Source: F1-120-MAGs238 sp964484185
GTDB taxonomy: Bacteria > Planctomycetota > Phycisphaerae > Phycisphaerales > UBA1924
Direction of reading: 5' to 3'
DNA length: 64,000 nt
NCBI GenBank assembly: GCA_964484185.1
Contig: CAZAEQ010000010.1
Coordinates: 1-64,000 of the forward strand
The notes under the pieces were generated by a model. That model was not told the origin of the DNA. It ran no database searches and was given only the letters and a program-made list of their open reading frames with translations. The translations under genes and the position numbers were made by a program. This document shows, piece after piece, positions 17,842 through 26,031 of the stretch; position 1 is the stretch's first letter; each line of letters starts with the position of its first letter.

Positions 17842-18246
17842 TCAGCGAACTTCGCTGATGCCGTCGGACTTCATCTGCTCAAAGAGCTTCCGTCGCAGGA
17901 GTCCCATGGACGGAGTGCGGCGCGTGTATGGCACGGACTTCCCATCGACGTACAGCGCCGATCCGGTTGCCCACTCGATGAGTGGTGGTGTGGGGATCAG
18001 GAGTCTGGCGGAAGAACGTTGTGCAGGCACCATCAGGCCGTTGGTGTAAAACACTCCCAGTCCACGGGCAAGGAGGTATCGGCCGGTTGTGGTGACAAGG
18101 GCGACTTCGACAAGTGAGAACTCGATCCCGGCGACCAGGGGGTTGCGTGCCACCATGACGGCGTGGCTTCCGATGTGCTTTTGGACCCAGGCTCCCACCG
18201 ATTGGGGCAACTGGTCGTCTCCGGGAACGAGTGAGGAGTTGGACAT
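17842..18246 (-). CDS. Tandem paralogue C of an unrecognised small protein family
   Basis: This 134-residue protein is the first of the three in transcription order. It begins NSSLVPGDDQLPQSVGAWV, has FSLVEVALV in the middle, GLGVFYTNGL, then ARLLIPTPPLIEWATGS and ends LRRKLFEQMKSDGISEVR, very like paralogue A. The start at 18246 is chosen because it matches the other two; the ribosome site is weak. Gaps of 230-245 bases separate the three genes, so each may have its own promoter. A terminator-like hairpin at 18409-18442 isolates the group from the DUF11 gene upstream. Confidence 0.7.
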   Translation of the reverse strand: MSNSSLVPGDDQLPQSVGAWVQKHIGSHAVMVARNPLVAGIEFSLVEVALVTTTGRYLLARGLGVFYTNGLMVPAQRSSARLLIPTPPLIEWATGSALYVDGKSVPYTRRTPSMGLLRRKLFEQMKSDGISEVR

Positions 18247-18408
18247 CGAGACTCGCTGGTTTGAGTGACCCTTTCTACAGAAGCGGACTTGGATCAGGTT
18301 AGCACATGGGCCATGATGTGGTTCCCCTATCCATACAGGGAAAAATAACCTATTTGCCGTGGCATCGGCGACCTGCAGCTGACTTGAGGGAGAGGCGCCA
18401 GGGTAAAA

Positions 18409-18442
18409 AGCACAAGGGCCGACCTTTCGGCCGGCCCTTGGA
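18409..18442 (-). terminator. Rho-independent terminator after the DUF11 gene
   Basis: On the minus strand a stem of about 11 base pairs with one mismatch (AAGGGCCGGCC against GGTCGGCCCTT, GAAA-type loop) is followed by GTGCTTTTT. It lies about 60 bases beyond the DUF11 stop. Confidence 0.75.
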
Positions 18443-18503
18443 AATGGGTTATTTGCAGTCATCGCAAGGCGAATGACTCGATCAGGAACGTGACTTGGTC
18501 CAA

Positions 18504-20123
18504 TTACTTGATGTAATTGACCTGCTCGTCGTTGCGGACGACGCGCTTGAACTGGTCGCAGCTTGTCACGGTCTCGATGCCGTGTTCGCCTTCGGTGGTG
18601 CCCTTGATGGTCACAGTGAAGGTCTTGGTCTCGCCGACCTTGACGGTACCGACGTTCCAGGTGATGGACTTGCCAGCGACGGTGGGTGCGATCGCCCAGT
18701 TAGTGCCGACGTAGTCAGAGCCTGCGTCGAGCGTGCCGACGACCTTGACGCCGGTCAGATCGACCTGGCCCTGGTTGACGACGCGGTATGTGTAGACGTG
18801 GGGGTTGCCGACGGTGATCACGCCCTCGTTGTCCGAGATGCTGGTGCCGATGTCAGGTGTGCCGATGACGTTGAACGAGCAGGCCGACTGAACGGCCGCT
18901 GCACAGGTGCCGGTGGCGTTAACGCTGATGTTGACTGCTGCGTTGCCGGTGGGCTTGACGCTGAACTTGACGGTCTTGGTTTCGCCGCCGCAGAGCTTGC
19001 CGACGTTCCAAGTGCCGTTTGCGCCAGCGACTGTGCCGCCATCGACGCGGGTCATGGTGCCGTTTGAAGAAATTGTGACGGCAGCGTTATCGACGCAGGC
19101 ATCGCCGGTGTTCTTGATGGTGACTGAGCCTGAGCCATCGCGGCCGATGTAGACGTTGCCATCGGTTGCACAGGAGACAGCCAGAACGGGCTGCTTGACA
19201 ACGGTGGAAACGGTGCCAGAGGTGGCGGTCAGCCCGCCGTCAGCCTTGACTGATGCGGTGTTGTCGTACTTGCCGGTCTTGGCGGCCTTGAGGGTGATCG
19301 GGCGTGATGCCGACTGACCAGCGGCGAGATTGCCGAGGTTGATCGTGACTGTTGACTGACCATCCGTGGTGGTGAGACCGGCGGGGAGGTTGTCGGTAAC
19401 GATGACGTTGCTGGCGGTGCCTGAGCCCGTGTTGCGGACGTCGATGGTGGTGGTGATCGTGCCGCAGTTCAAGATCGATTCAGGAGTGATGATCTTGGTG
19501 ATGGCGAGCGCGGGCTGCACGACGTTGGTCGTGGCGCAAAGGATGTTGTTCCAGCGGACATCGGCGCAGCTGGTGAACGAGCCAGCCTTGGTGGGGGTGC
19601 CACGGACCGTGATGGTCTTGGATTCGTTGGGACCAAGGTCGCCAAGGTTCCAGGTGGTGGTGCCGCCGCGAGCGACGCCCGCGGGGCTGCTTTCCTTGAT
19701 TGTGAAGTTCTCAAGGCACTCGTCGTTGACGGTGACGCCCTTGATGGTGTCGGGGGTCAGGTTGGTGACCTTGATGGTGTATTCAGTCTGCTGACCGACG
19801 ACGACTTCAGCGGGGCTGGCGCGCTCGACCATCACTGCACTGGTGGCTTGTGCACCGGTGGGGAGGAACATGCGGTTCATGTTGCCGGAAGCCTTGGGGG
19901 CGGGCTTGGTTTCAGCCTTCGCCGCGGGTTTTGCTTCGGCTTTGGCGGCCGGTGCGGGTTTCTCGGTGACCTTGGTCACCATTTTGCCGCCGGGGTAGTA
20001 CTGGTCAGGGAGAGCATCAACCGGGGCAAGCGTCGCGCCTGACTTGGATGATGTGTCGCAGCCCACGAGAGCTGCGACTGTGGTGCAAGCACCTGCGATG
20101 AGAGCGAACTTGAGATTCTTCAC
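18504..20123 (-). CDS. Lipoprotein with DUF11/OmcB-like repeats
   Basis: This is a probable 539-residue lipoprotein. The GTG at 20123 follows AAGGAG by 6 bases. The signal peptide ends at a lipobox (AALVGC). After an Ala/Lys/Pro spacer (residues about 50-85) come four repeats of DUF11 type: an A/S-P-x-x-V-x-x-G-x-x-x-x-Y-x-I/V-x-V-x-N start, then a conserved W-N-x-G-x-L/V and E-T/S-K-T-F/I-x-V. Paired cysteines inside the repeats (CATDG, ACVDN, CGG, CAAAVQSAC) recall the cysteine-rich outer-membrane complex proteins of Chlamydiae (OmcB), which cross-link the cell envelope. A similar structural role is inference. It is monocistronic, with a terminator downstream. Confidence 0.8.
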   Translation of the reverse strand: MKNLKFALIAGACTTVAALVGCDTSSKSGATLAPVDALPDQYYPGGKMVTKVTEKPAPAAKAEAKPAAKAETKPAPKASGNMNRMFLPTGAQATSAVMVERASPAEVVVGQQTEYTIKVTNLTPDTIKGVTVNDECLENFTIKESSPAGVARGGTTTWNLGDLGPNESKTITVRGTPTKAGSFTSCADVRWNNILCATTNVVQPALAITKIITPESILNCGTITTTIDVRNTGSGTASNVIVTDNLPAGLTTTDGQSTVTINLGNLAAGQSASRPITLKAAKTGKYDNTASVKADGGLTATSGTVSTVVKQPVLAVSCATDGNVYIGRDGSGSVTIKNTGDACVDNAAVTISSNGTMTRVDGGTVAGANGTWNVGKLCGGETKTVKFSVKPTGNAAVNISVNATGTCAAAVQSACSFNVIGTPDIGTSISDNEGVITVGNPHVYTYRVVNQGQVDLTGVKVVGTLDAGSDYVGTNWAIAPTVAGKSITWNVGTVKVGETKTFTVTIKGTTEGEHGIETVTSCDQFKRVVRNDEQVNYIK

Positions 20124-20220
20124 AACAAACTCCTTAGAGGGACACCACACCTACGTAATCCGGCTGGAGGCGAAACTGGGTCCGAAGCCCGCCTCAGCGA
20201 AGAACACCGATTTCCCACGT

Positions 20221-20245
20221 GGAATGGACGCCATTCCATTTGGAA
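20221..20245. promoter_or_regulatory. Overlapping inverted repeats, possible operator
   Basis: GGAATGG-ACG-CCATTCC at 20221-20237 is a perfect 7-base inverted repeat. It overlaps TTCCA-TT-TGGAA at 20234-20245. They lie about 100 bases upstream of the DUF11 gene start, a sensible place for a regulator site. No regulator can be named. Confidence 0.35.
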
Positions 20246-20512
20246 CCTGAATGTCGACACGAGTCAAAGGGTAGATACCCCGGCCGTGTCCCGATGGAAT
20301 AACCCTGAACAGGGATGATAACCACTTGGCTCAGAGAGTGCCAAGTTTATGCCGCCGATGTTCGCAAAGGAGTCGGGAGTGATAGCCAAATTGCACATTT
20401 GGGCACGCTGGGAGCGGTATGGAAGCTGCGGGCCAGCCTGTATGCCTCCCTATGTTCTTATAACTCATTGACTGCAATGGAGTTATGAAACTGGCTGGGC
20501 GCGGCACAAAAA

Positions 20513-20541
20513 CACAGCCCCAGCGCACATTTTGCGGGGCT
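20513..20541 (-). terminator. Rho-independent terminator after the cyclophilin gene
   Basis: On the minus strand AGCCCCGC pairs with GCTGGGGCT (one bulge) and is followed by GTGTTTTTG. It lies 55 bases beyond the stop of the peptidyl-prolyl isomerase gene. Confidence 0.65.
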
Positions 20542-20595
20542 TTGCGTGGGGGAACTAGAGCGGATGCAAGAGAGGTGGACGCGTAGGTCCGGGAC

Positions 20596-21087
20596 TTATT
20601 GCACTACGGACGCGGTTTTGATACGCGGCGGGGTCACGGGTGTGCCGCTGTCTCGGTTGGCCAGGGGCGTGGCAGCGATTTTGTCGATTGTGTCCAGGCC
20701 CGCGGTGACCTTGCCAAATGCAGTGTAGTTGTTATCGAGGTGGACGCAGCGTTCGCGACTGAGACAGACAAAGAACTGCGAGCCCGCCGAATCGGGATGC
20801 TGCGAGCGGGCCATGCTCAGGACGCCCTTTTCATGCTTGCGATTGTTGAACTCGGCTTTAACGGTCCAGCCCGGATTGCCCGTGCCGTTACCTTTGGGGC
20901 AACCGCCCTGAATGACGAACTGTTCGAGGATGCGGTGAAAGGTGAGGTTGTTGTAGAAGCCAGTGGATGCGAGCTTGAGGAAGTTGGCAGTGTGCAGTGG
21001 AGCGACATCGGGCCAGAGTTCGACCGTGAAGGGGCCTTCGGAGGTTTCGAACTGGACGGTTGGGTTGGCAGCGGCGGGCGCGGACAT
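20596..21087 (-). CDS. Cyclophilin-type peptidyl-prolyl cis-trans isomerase
   Basis: This enzyme speeds rotation about Xaa-Pro bonds. From the ATG at 21087 (site GGAGT) the protein has 163 residues, the single-domain size, with no signal peptide, so it should be cytoplasmic. Diagnostic segments are VAPLHTANFLKLASTGFYN, LTFHRILEQFVIQGGCP with the catalytic Arg in FHRI, and GVLSMARSQHPDSAGSQFF with the Q-F-F of the active site. A longer open frame upstream does not resemble a cyclophilin and is rejected. The gene has its own terminator. Confidence 0.93.
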   Translation of the reverse strand: MSAPAAANPTVQFETSEGPFTVELWPDVAPLHTANFLKLASTGFYNNLTFHRILEQFVIQGGCPKGNGTGNPGWTVKAEFNNRKHEKGVLSMARSQHPDSAGSQFFVCLSRERCVHLDNNYTAFGKVTAGLDTIDKIAATPLANRDSGTPVTPPRIKTASVVQ

Positions 21088-21241
21088 GGTGGGAACTCCT
21101 GTGTGAGCCGGGAGGATAGAAGGGGTCAAGCAACGAGAATGTGAAACTGAAGACGGAAATATAGAGCGTGTGCGGCGAACCATGGGGGTACGCTGGTCGA
21201 GTGTGTTTGGGGCGTGCCCAGCGATTGAGAGAACATTGAAC

Positions 21242-22591
21242 ATGACACTGGAAGGGAAAGCCGAACATCGCGAAGTCGGAATGATGCTCGTGCTGGCACT
21301 TGGTCTGCTGGTCGCCGCATATTTCGTGCAAGCCTGGACGCCACTGCGACTCAACAACGATGCGGTGCTGTGCATGATGATGGCGGATCAGGCCGTGGAT
21401 CGCGGCGCGTGGATCGCGGAATACGACCGGACCATGGTGAGTGGCTCGGTGGCGTTGCCCGGATACCCCTCGGTGGTTGCGGGATTGATACGCATGGGGC
21501 TGGGGCAATCCTGGGCGCTGGTCATGCTCAACCAGGTGTGTCTGCTGGCAGGGATCGCTGCGGCAATGCGGATCTGTATCGACTGGGGACTTTCACGCCG
21601 CGAAAGCGTGCTGGTCGCGATTGGCACGCTGCTTTCGTGGATCATGATCAAGCACGCGACGCTGCCACTGACGGACATGATGTTCTTCGCCCTGGCTATG
21701 AACTCTGTCATGTTCGCGCAGCGGGCGGCACAGAGAGGGGAAGAAAATCGCTGGATCGCGGCGTGGTGTGTTGCGGCGATACTGGCTGTACTGGCAACGT
21801 ACACGCGAATCATCGGAGTCACGCTGATCCCTGCACTCGCAGTCGCGCTCGTGTTTCCCGACGGAGCAGCGTGGCGTGCAATCGAGCGATTGATAGCGCG
21901 GAAGATGGTCGTAGTTGGAGTCGTTGTGTGTGTGATTGCAGGCGCAGCCACGACAATCTGGATCAGCTCTGAAACGGACTATGGCGTCGAGCTTGCCAAA
22001 CGACACCGCGAAATGGGGGGCATTTTCGCGGCGATTGTCACTCAAGGTGATATGCGGCTGTATGAACTCGGACTCGCAGTTCTCAATCTCCCCGCGAGCG
22101 CGGTGCCGCTGCGAATGGTGGCGGGGGTGTATGTCGCTGGCCTCTGCGTTGGCGTCGCACTTGCGATGGGTGCCTGGCGAGTTCGAAAGCTGGCAGATCC
22201 GGCGCTGATGTTTTTCGCGGCGTACTTTGCCATCCTCGTGGCGTGGCCGTTCCTGGATCCGCGTTTCCTGCTGCCTGTGGTGCCGCTGGGAATTGCATGC
22301 GTGATGCTGGCATGGAAGAGATTCAACTTCGGAAAGCTGGGTCGGCTCGTTGGTCGGGCCCTTGCGTGTGGATACGCGGGGCTTGGTGTGATCGCACTGG
22401 TGATGACGACAAAGGTGACGTTTTCTGGTGAGCAGTTTCCCGAAAGTTACAACCACGGCGGCCAGTTTGAGGCGAGCTACCAGGCAGCGTGGGGCCAGCC
22501 ACATGATGCATCAAAGGTCATGCCGCAGGTGTTGCAGGTTTTGAAGCGGCACGAGTTCGCGGGAAAACGCGGAACACTCTCTGAGGAGTAA
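21242..22591 (+). CDS. GT-C-like multi-pass membrane protein
   Basis: This 449-residue protein has about ten to eleven hydrophobic helices, including MMLVLALGLLVAAYFVQAW and MVVVGVVVCVIAGAATTIWI. After the first helix an acidic loop contains RLNNDAVLCMMMADQA, similar in position to the Asp-bearing first external loop of GT-C glycosyltransferases (GT39/ArnT type) that use polyprenyl-phosphate sugars. Later segments P-L-T-D-M-M-F-F and the proline-rich helix LLPVVPLGIACVMLAW also fit that fold. The sugar and acceptor are unknown and the family call is inference. The ATG at 21242 is chosen for the normal N-terminus; its ribosome site is weak, and an upstream ATG at 21182 is possible. Confidence 0.6.
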   Translation: MTLEGKAEHREVGMMLVLALGLLVAAYFVQAWTPLRLNNDAVLCMMMADQAVDRGAWIAEYDRTMVSGSVALPGYPSVVAGLIRMGLGQSWALVMLNQVCLLAGIAAAMRICIDWGLSRRESVLVAIGTLLSWIMIKHATLPLTDMMFFALAMNSVMFAQRAAQRGEENRWIAAWCVAAILAVLATYTRIIGVTLIPALAVALVFPDGAAWRAIERLIARKMVVVGVVVCVIAGAATTIWISSETDYGVELAKRHREMGGIFAAIVTQGDMRLYELGLAVLNLPASAVPLRMVAGVYVAGLCVGVALAMGAWRVRKLADPALMFFAAYFAILVAWPFLDPRFLLPVVPLGIACVMLAWKRFNFGKLGRLVGRALACGYAGLGVIALVMTTKVTFSGEQFPESYNHGGQFEASYQAAWGQPHDASKVMPQVLQVLKRHEFAGKRGTLSEE

Positions 22592-22891
22592 ATTGCGGCT
22601 CAGGCGTGTTTTGCCGCGTGGCGAGAGATATCTCGCGAGCAAAAAGGCGTAGTCCGAATCGCAATGCAGGCGCAATGGTGCGAGACCACAGCGAGCCGTA
22701 TGAGAGTAGATACGCACGCGGCGACGAGTGGTTCCACGGGCTTTGAGGACTGGATATCGGGCTTCTATTCACGAGATATTGAACGCAACTTCAAGTTTCC
22801 AGCGTCCACTGGCGTGTGTGCCGCGAATGTTGTGTCATGTGACAAAGTTGGTGTTCGCGTGGTTCTTTCGTGGGAAAAGAGGAGTACCACA
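22592..22891. other. 300-base gap upstream of a PEP-CTERM gene
   Basis: The open frame of the next gene extends back into this stretch, but the translated part has no signal peptide or similarity, so I treat it as non-coding. A perfect 12-base palindrome, TGTCATGTGACA, lies at 22833-22844, about 48 bases before the ATG, and could be a regulator site. No clear promoter is seen. Confidence 0.35.
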
Positions 22892-23530
22892 ATGTGTGCG
22901 CACGGCTGGATGAAATCGGGATTGGCGGGAGCGGTGATGTGCTTTGGATCTGCTGCCGGAGCAGATGTCGTCAATCCATCATTCGAAAACGATGTGCTCT
23001 CGCTCGACACATGGGTATATCAAGCTGACGGGTGGATTGTCACTGGCGATGCCGGAACATTTCATCCGCCAGCGGCGGCGTATCCAGGTGGCGCGCCGGT
23101 GGGGAGCAATGTCGGATTTGTGCAGTCGGGCTGGGGGAGGCCAACAGGAACTCTCGAGCAGACTACCGAGTTTGTTCTGGTAGCCGGGATGGTGTGCGAA
23201 TTTCATGCAACCATTGGTCGTCGCGTGGACAATCCGCTGATTCCCTGGGGTGGGTACATCATGTCGATGTACGCCGGAGATGTGCTATTGGCACAAGATT
23301 TGACGGAGTCACATCCTGATGCGGGGATGTTCGTTCCGGCGAGTTTGTTTTATACGGTTGATATCGGTGAAGAAGCAGTGGGGCAAGTGCTGCGTATTCG
23401 CTTTGAAGCCTTGTACGGTCAAACAAACATAGATGATGTGCGAGTGGTCGTTTCGCCAACGCCTGGAACGATTGTTCTGGCGGTAGTCGGAGCAGTCACA
23501 CTGAGTTGCTGGCGTCGTCGCACGGTGTAG
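22892..23530 (+). CDS. PEP-CTERM-type secreted protein
   Basis: This is a 212-residue exported protein. The ATG at 22892 follows AGAGGAG; the signal peptide ends near SAAGA. The mature part opens with VVNPSFENDVLS and has the jelly-roll look of carbohydrate-binding or PEP-CTERM DUF domains: W-I-V-T-G-D-A-G-T-F near the middle and NIDDVRVVV before the tail. The tail reads P-T-P-G-T, a hydrophobic stretch (IVLAVVGAVTLSCW) and RRR. Function is unknown. Its stop lies 8 bases from the stop of the convergent bactofilin gene; the inverted repeat TCAGCG/CGCTGA at 23532-23549 sits at the junction. Confidence 0.78.
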   Translation: MCAHGWMKSGLAGAVMCFGSAAGADVVNPSFENDVLSLDTWVYQADGWIVTGDAGTFHPPAAAYPGGAPVGSNVGFVQSGWGRPTGTLEQTTEFVLVAGMVCEFHATIGRRVDNPLIPWGGYIMSMYAGDVLLAQDLTESHPDAGMFVPASLFYTVDIGEEAVGQVLRIRFEALYGQTNIDDVRVVVSPTPGTIVLAVVGAVTLSCWRRRTV

Positions 23531-23538
23531 TCAGCGGC

Positions 23539-24042
23539 TCAACGCTGATTGGGCCAGGAAGCACGGGAAGAGCCCAGGCCTGCGAGACCTGCGCCCAGAC
23601 TTGTGGGCTTCACCGGTGTCCATGTCGAGGCTGCCTGTGGCACCTCGCATTCTGCTTCGGTTGTCTGGACAGAGTGTGTGGGTGTCGACTTGGTCTCGAT
23701 CTCTGAACTCGAGGCGGCGCCGGTAGTGATACGCAGCATGCCCTGAAATGTCGCGCCGGGCGCAATGGTGATTGATTGCGCGAAGATGTCCCCGGTGACG
23801 CGGGCGCTGGAATTCAGTTGAACACTCTCTTTGGCGAGAATGTTGCCTTCGACCTTGCCATCGATTATGACCGTTTTCGCCTCGATTGTGGCTTGGCAGG
23901 CCGAAGTCTGTCCGATCGACACTTCGCCAGTACCTGAAATCTTGCCATCGACTTTACCGAGAACGGCGGCGTTGCCTTCAAAGGTCAAAGTGCCTTGAAG
24001 GTGAGTGTCGGCGCTGATGGTGGTGTTTTGCGATTGAGTCAT
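23539..24042 (-). CDS. Bactofilin (polymer-forming cytoskeletal protein)
   Basis: This 167-residue protein has the bactofilin (DUF583) core from about residue 8 to 110: repeated short beta-strands with the pattern x-G-x-I/V-x-G (GTLTFEGNAAVLGKVDGKI, VIIDGKVEGNILAKESV, ARVTGDIFAQSITIAPGA). These proteins self-assemble into filaments without nucleotide and position cell-wall or signalling machinery. A flexible C-terminal tail of some 55 residues, rich in Thr, Ser and Pro, follows. The ATG at 24042 is preceded by GGAGG. Confidence 0.9.
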   Translation of the reverse strand: MTQSQNTTISADTHLQGTLTFEGNAAVLGKVDGKISGTGEVSIGQTSACQATIEAKTVIIDGKVEGNILAKESVQLNSSARVTGDIFAQSITIAPGATFQGMLRITTGAASSSEIETKSTPTHSVQTTEAECEVPQAASTWTPVKPTSLGAGLAGLGSSRASWPNQR

Positions 24043-24103
24043 AGTTCGCCTCCGTGCGATTGAGGGCGCCATCCAGGCACCCGGATCAGAAGATGATAGC
24101 GGA

Positions 24104-25930
24104 ATGTGCGACAGAGTGCCAGTGTGCTTGAAAGCTTGTCACTATTATCGCGATGTGCAAGTAACGGAAACCGCTGCGAATCCTGAGTCGTCAACATTAA
24201 GCTCACGCTACCCGCGTGGGGCTGCCCTTATTGCAGGGCTGTTCTACGCGATTGGCATGATCCTGGCGTTTCCGCCATTTGATGTGTGGCCGCTGGTGTT
24301 TGGGTGCTGCGTGCCGCTGTTCTGGGTGATTTCTACGAGCGTGCTTAAAGCCCGAACGCTTGCGATGTTTGCGGCGATGGGTGTGATGCCGTTCTGGATG
24401 TATGAGGAGTTCTGGATCAGCCGCATTACCGGGGCTGGTTACATACCAATGTGTTTGCTATTGGTTTCGTATTCATTTGTGGCGGTGTTCCTTACTGCAT
24501 TCGTCATGCGCCGCAAGAACTTGAAGTATTGTGCGATTCCTGCGGCACTGATCTGGTGCGGTGTTCATGTGCTGCGAGGCGAAATCGTCGCGGATGGGTA
24601 TCCGTGGTACTTTGAAGGACATCCGCTTGCGGGCGGACCAATAGGGAGTTTCGGCGCGATTACCGGTGCATATGGCGTCACGCTTGTCGTGCTGCTCATC
24701 AACACGCTGATTGCGGACGGAGTGCGATTACGAAAGCCCGCTCTTGTCACTGCATGGATACTTCTATTGGTTTTCGGGACATGGGTACTTCAATTGACTG
24801 TCGGGCTCTTGCCCGGCGGAAGTCTGAAGGATGTGAATCTGCGAGAGGTTCGGATTGCCTGTGTCCAGACCAATGTGCCGCAGGAAATCAAAATGGGTGG
24901 CGGGATCGCCAGCCAGATTGCTGAATGGAATGTGCTGGAAGATTTGACCAGGAAGGCCGCGAATGCAAAGCCATCGATGATCGTGTGGCCAGAGACGATG
25001 AAGCCCGGATTGTCGCTCGATGTGGAGTCGTTGCAAGCAGAACGAGCTGCGGGCTTGATATTCCGATACCAAGACGCGAATGGAAGCGACAAGAGAATTG
25101 GCTCTACAAAGTTTGCTGATGACATGCTGACGATGCAGAAAGAGATTGGTGTGCCACTGATTGTGGGAGAGGAGGCGTTTGAGGGCCTGCGTTTCCCGAC
25201 AGATTCAGATGGCGGGGTGAGGCTTGAATACGACAAACGCTACAACAGCGCCTTTGTAGTCTCTGATGGCGTCGCACAACCAGATCAGTACAACAAGCTG
25301 CACCTGACGCCGTTTGGCGAATACATGCCATATATCCGTTCATGGCCATGGCTGCAGAAACAACTCCTCGCATTTGGTGCGAACGGGATGAGTTTTGATC
25401 TGGCGGAAGGAGTCGCGCCAGTGCAGTTGCGAGTCAATGTGACGATGAAAGGAACGACTCTGCAGGAGGGCGATGTCCAGCAAGTATTGAGAATTGCGAC
25501 TCCAATCTGCTTTGAGATAGCCGATTCTCCGACGGTGAGAAAGCTGGCAACTGGTGCCGATCTCATGATCACACTCACGAACGATGGGTGGTTTGGTGAT
25601 AGTGATAAGACGCGGCAGCAGCATGTGCAACTCGCACGCTGGAGGGCGATTGAGACTGGTATTCCCGTGGTGCGATGCGCCAACACCGGCATCAGCTGCG
25701 CGATTGACGGCAACGGAGGATTTGTACGTGCCGCTGAGGGGTTTGCGATCCCCAATGCCCGGGAGCCGGGAATATTGATGGTGGATATGCCGGTCGCGAA
25801 CGGAAGCACCGTCTATATGTCTGGTGGCTGGACGACTCCATGGATCATTCTGGCGGGTATGGCTGGCCTGCTCGTGTGGGGGCTGTTCGGAAAGCCCGGC
25901 CCCGTAAAGGTCGCTGAAAAGGCGCCGTAG
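24104..25930 (+). CDS. lnt: Apolipoprotein N-acyltransferase
   Basis: Lnt adds the third acyl chain to lipoproteins at the inner membrane. Several N-terminal helices (ALIAGLFYAIGMILAFPPF onward) lead into a nitrilase-like periplasmic domain. The catalytic triad is visible: Glu in MIVWPETMKPG, Lys in QYNKLHLTPFGEYMP and Cys in ATPICFEIAD, followed by LTNDGWFGDS and VRCANTGISCAIDG. At up to 608 residues it is longer than the usual 510-540, partly because of inserts between the Glu and Lys. The first ATG is used but has no clear ribosome site, so the start could be some 15-40 codons further in. It would serve the several lipoproteins predicted in this window. Confidence 0.93.
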   Translation: MCDRVPVCLKACHYYRDVQVTETAANPESSTLSSRYPRGAALIAGLFYAIGMILAFPPFDVWPLVFGCCVPLFWVISTSVLKARTLAMFAAMGVMPFWMYEEFWISRITGAGYIPMCLLLVSYSFVAVFLTAFVMRRKNLKYCAIPAALIWCGVHVLRGEIVADGYPWYFEGHPLAGGPIGSFGAITGAYGVTLVVLLINTLIADGVRLRKPALVTAWILLLVFGTWVLQLTVGLLPGGSLKDVNLREVRIACVQTNVPQEIKMGGGIASQIAEWNVLEDLTRKAANAKPSMIVWPETMKPGLSLDVESLQAERAAGLIFRYQDANGSDKRIGSTKFADDMLTMQKEIGVPLIVGEEAFEGLRFPTDSDGGVRLEYDKRYNSAFVVSDGVAQPDQYNKLHLTPFGEYMPYIRSWPWLQKQLLAFGANGMSFDLAEGVAPVQLRVNVTMKGTTLQEGDVQQVLRIATPICFEIADSPTVRKLATGADLMITLTNDGWFGDSDKTRQQHVQLARWRAIETGIPVVRCANTGISCAIDGNGGFVRAAEGFAIPNAREPGILMVDMPVANGSTVYMSGGWTTPWIILAGMAGLLVWGLFGKPGPVKVAEKAP

Positions 25931-26031
25931 CCGATGTCAACAAAGAGAGTGCACGAAGCGGCCTGATTATGCCGAACTTGGCAATGGCAATTTCGTATTT
26001 GTGTCGAACCCGATCAGTTTTTGGAGCCAGT

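Larger units (their letters stand above)
20124..20595. other. 472-base gap with the DUF11 gene leader and the cyclophilin terminator
   Basis: The gap holds the leader of the DUF11 lipoprotein gene (read leftward), paired inverted repeats at 20221-20245, a 7-base stem at about 20324-20346 (ACTTGGC/GCCAAGT) and the cyclophilin terminator at 20513-20541. On the minus strand TTGACT near 20260-20265 could be a -35 element, but no good -10 is seen. I found no gene here. Confidence 0.4.

Noticed and set aside
22664..22891. N-terminal extension of the PEP-CTERM protein at 22892
   Set aside because: It has no signal peptide or domain, and the AGAGGAG site and signal peptide both mark 22892 as the start.
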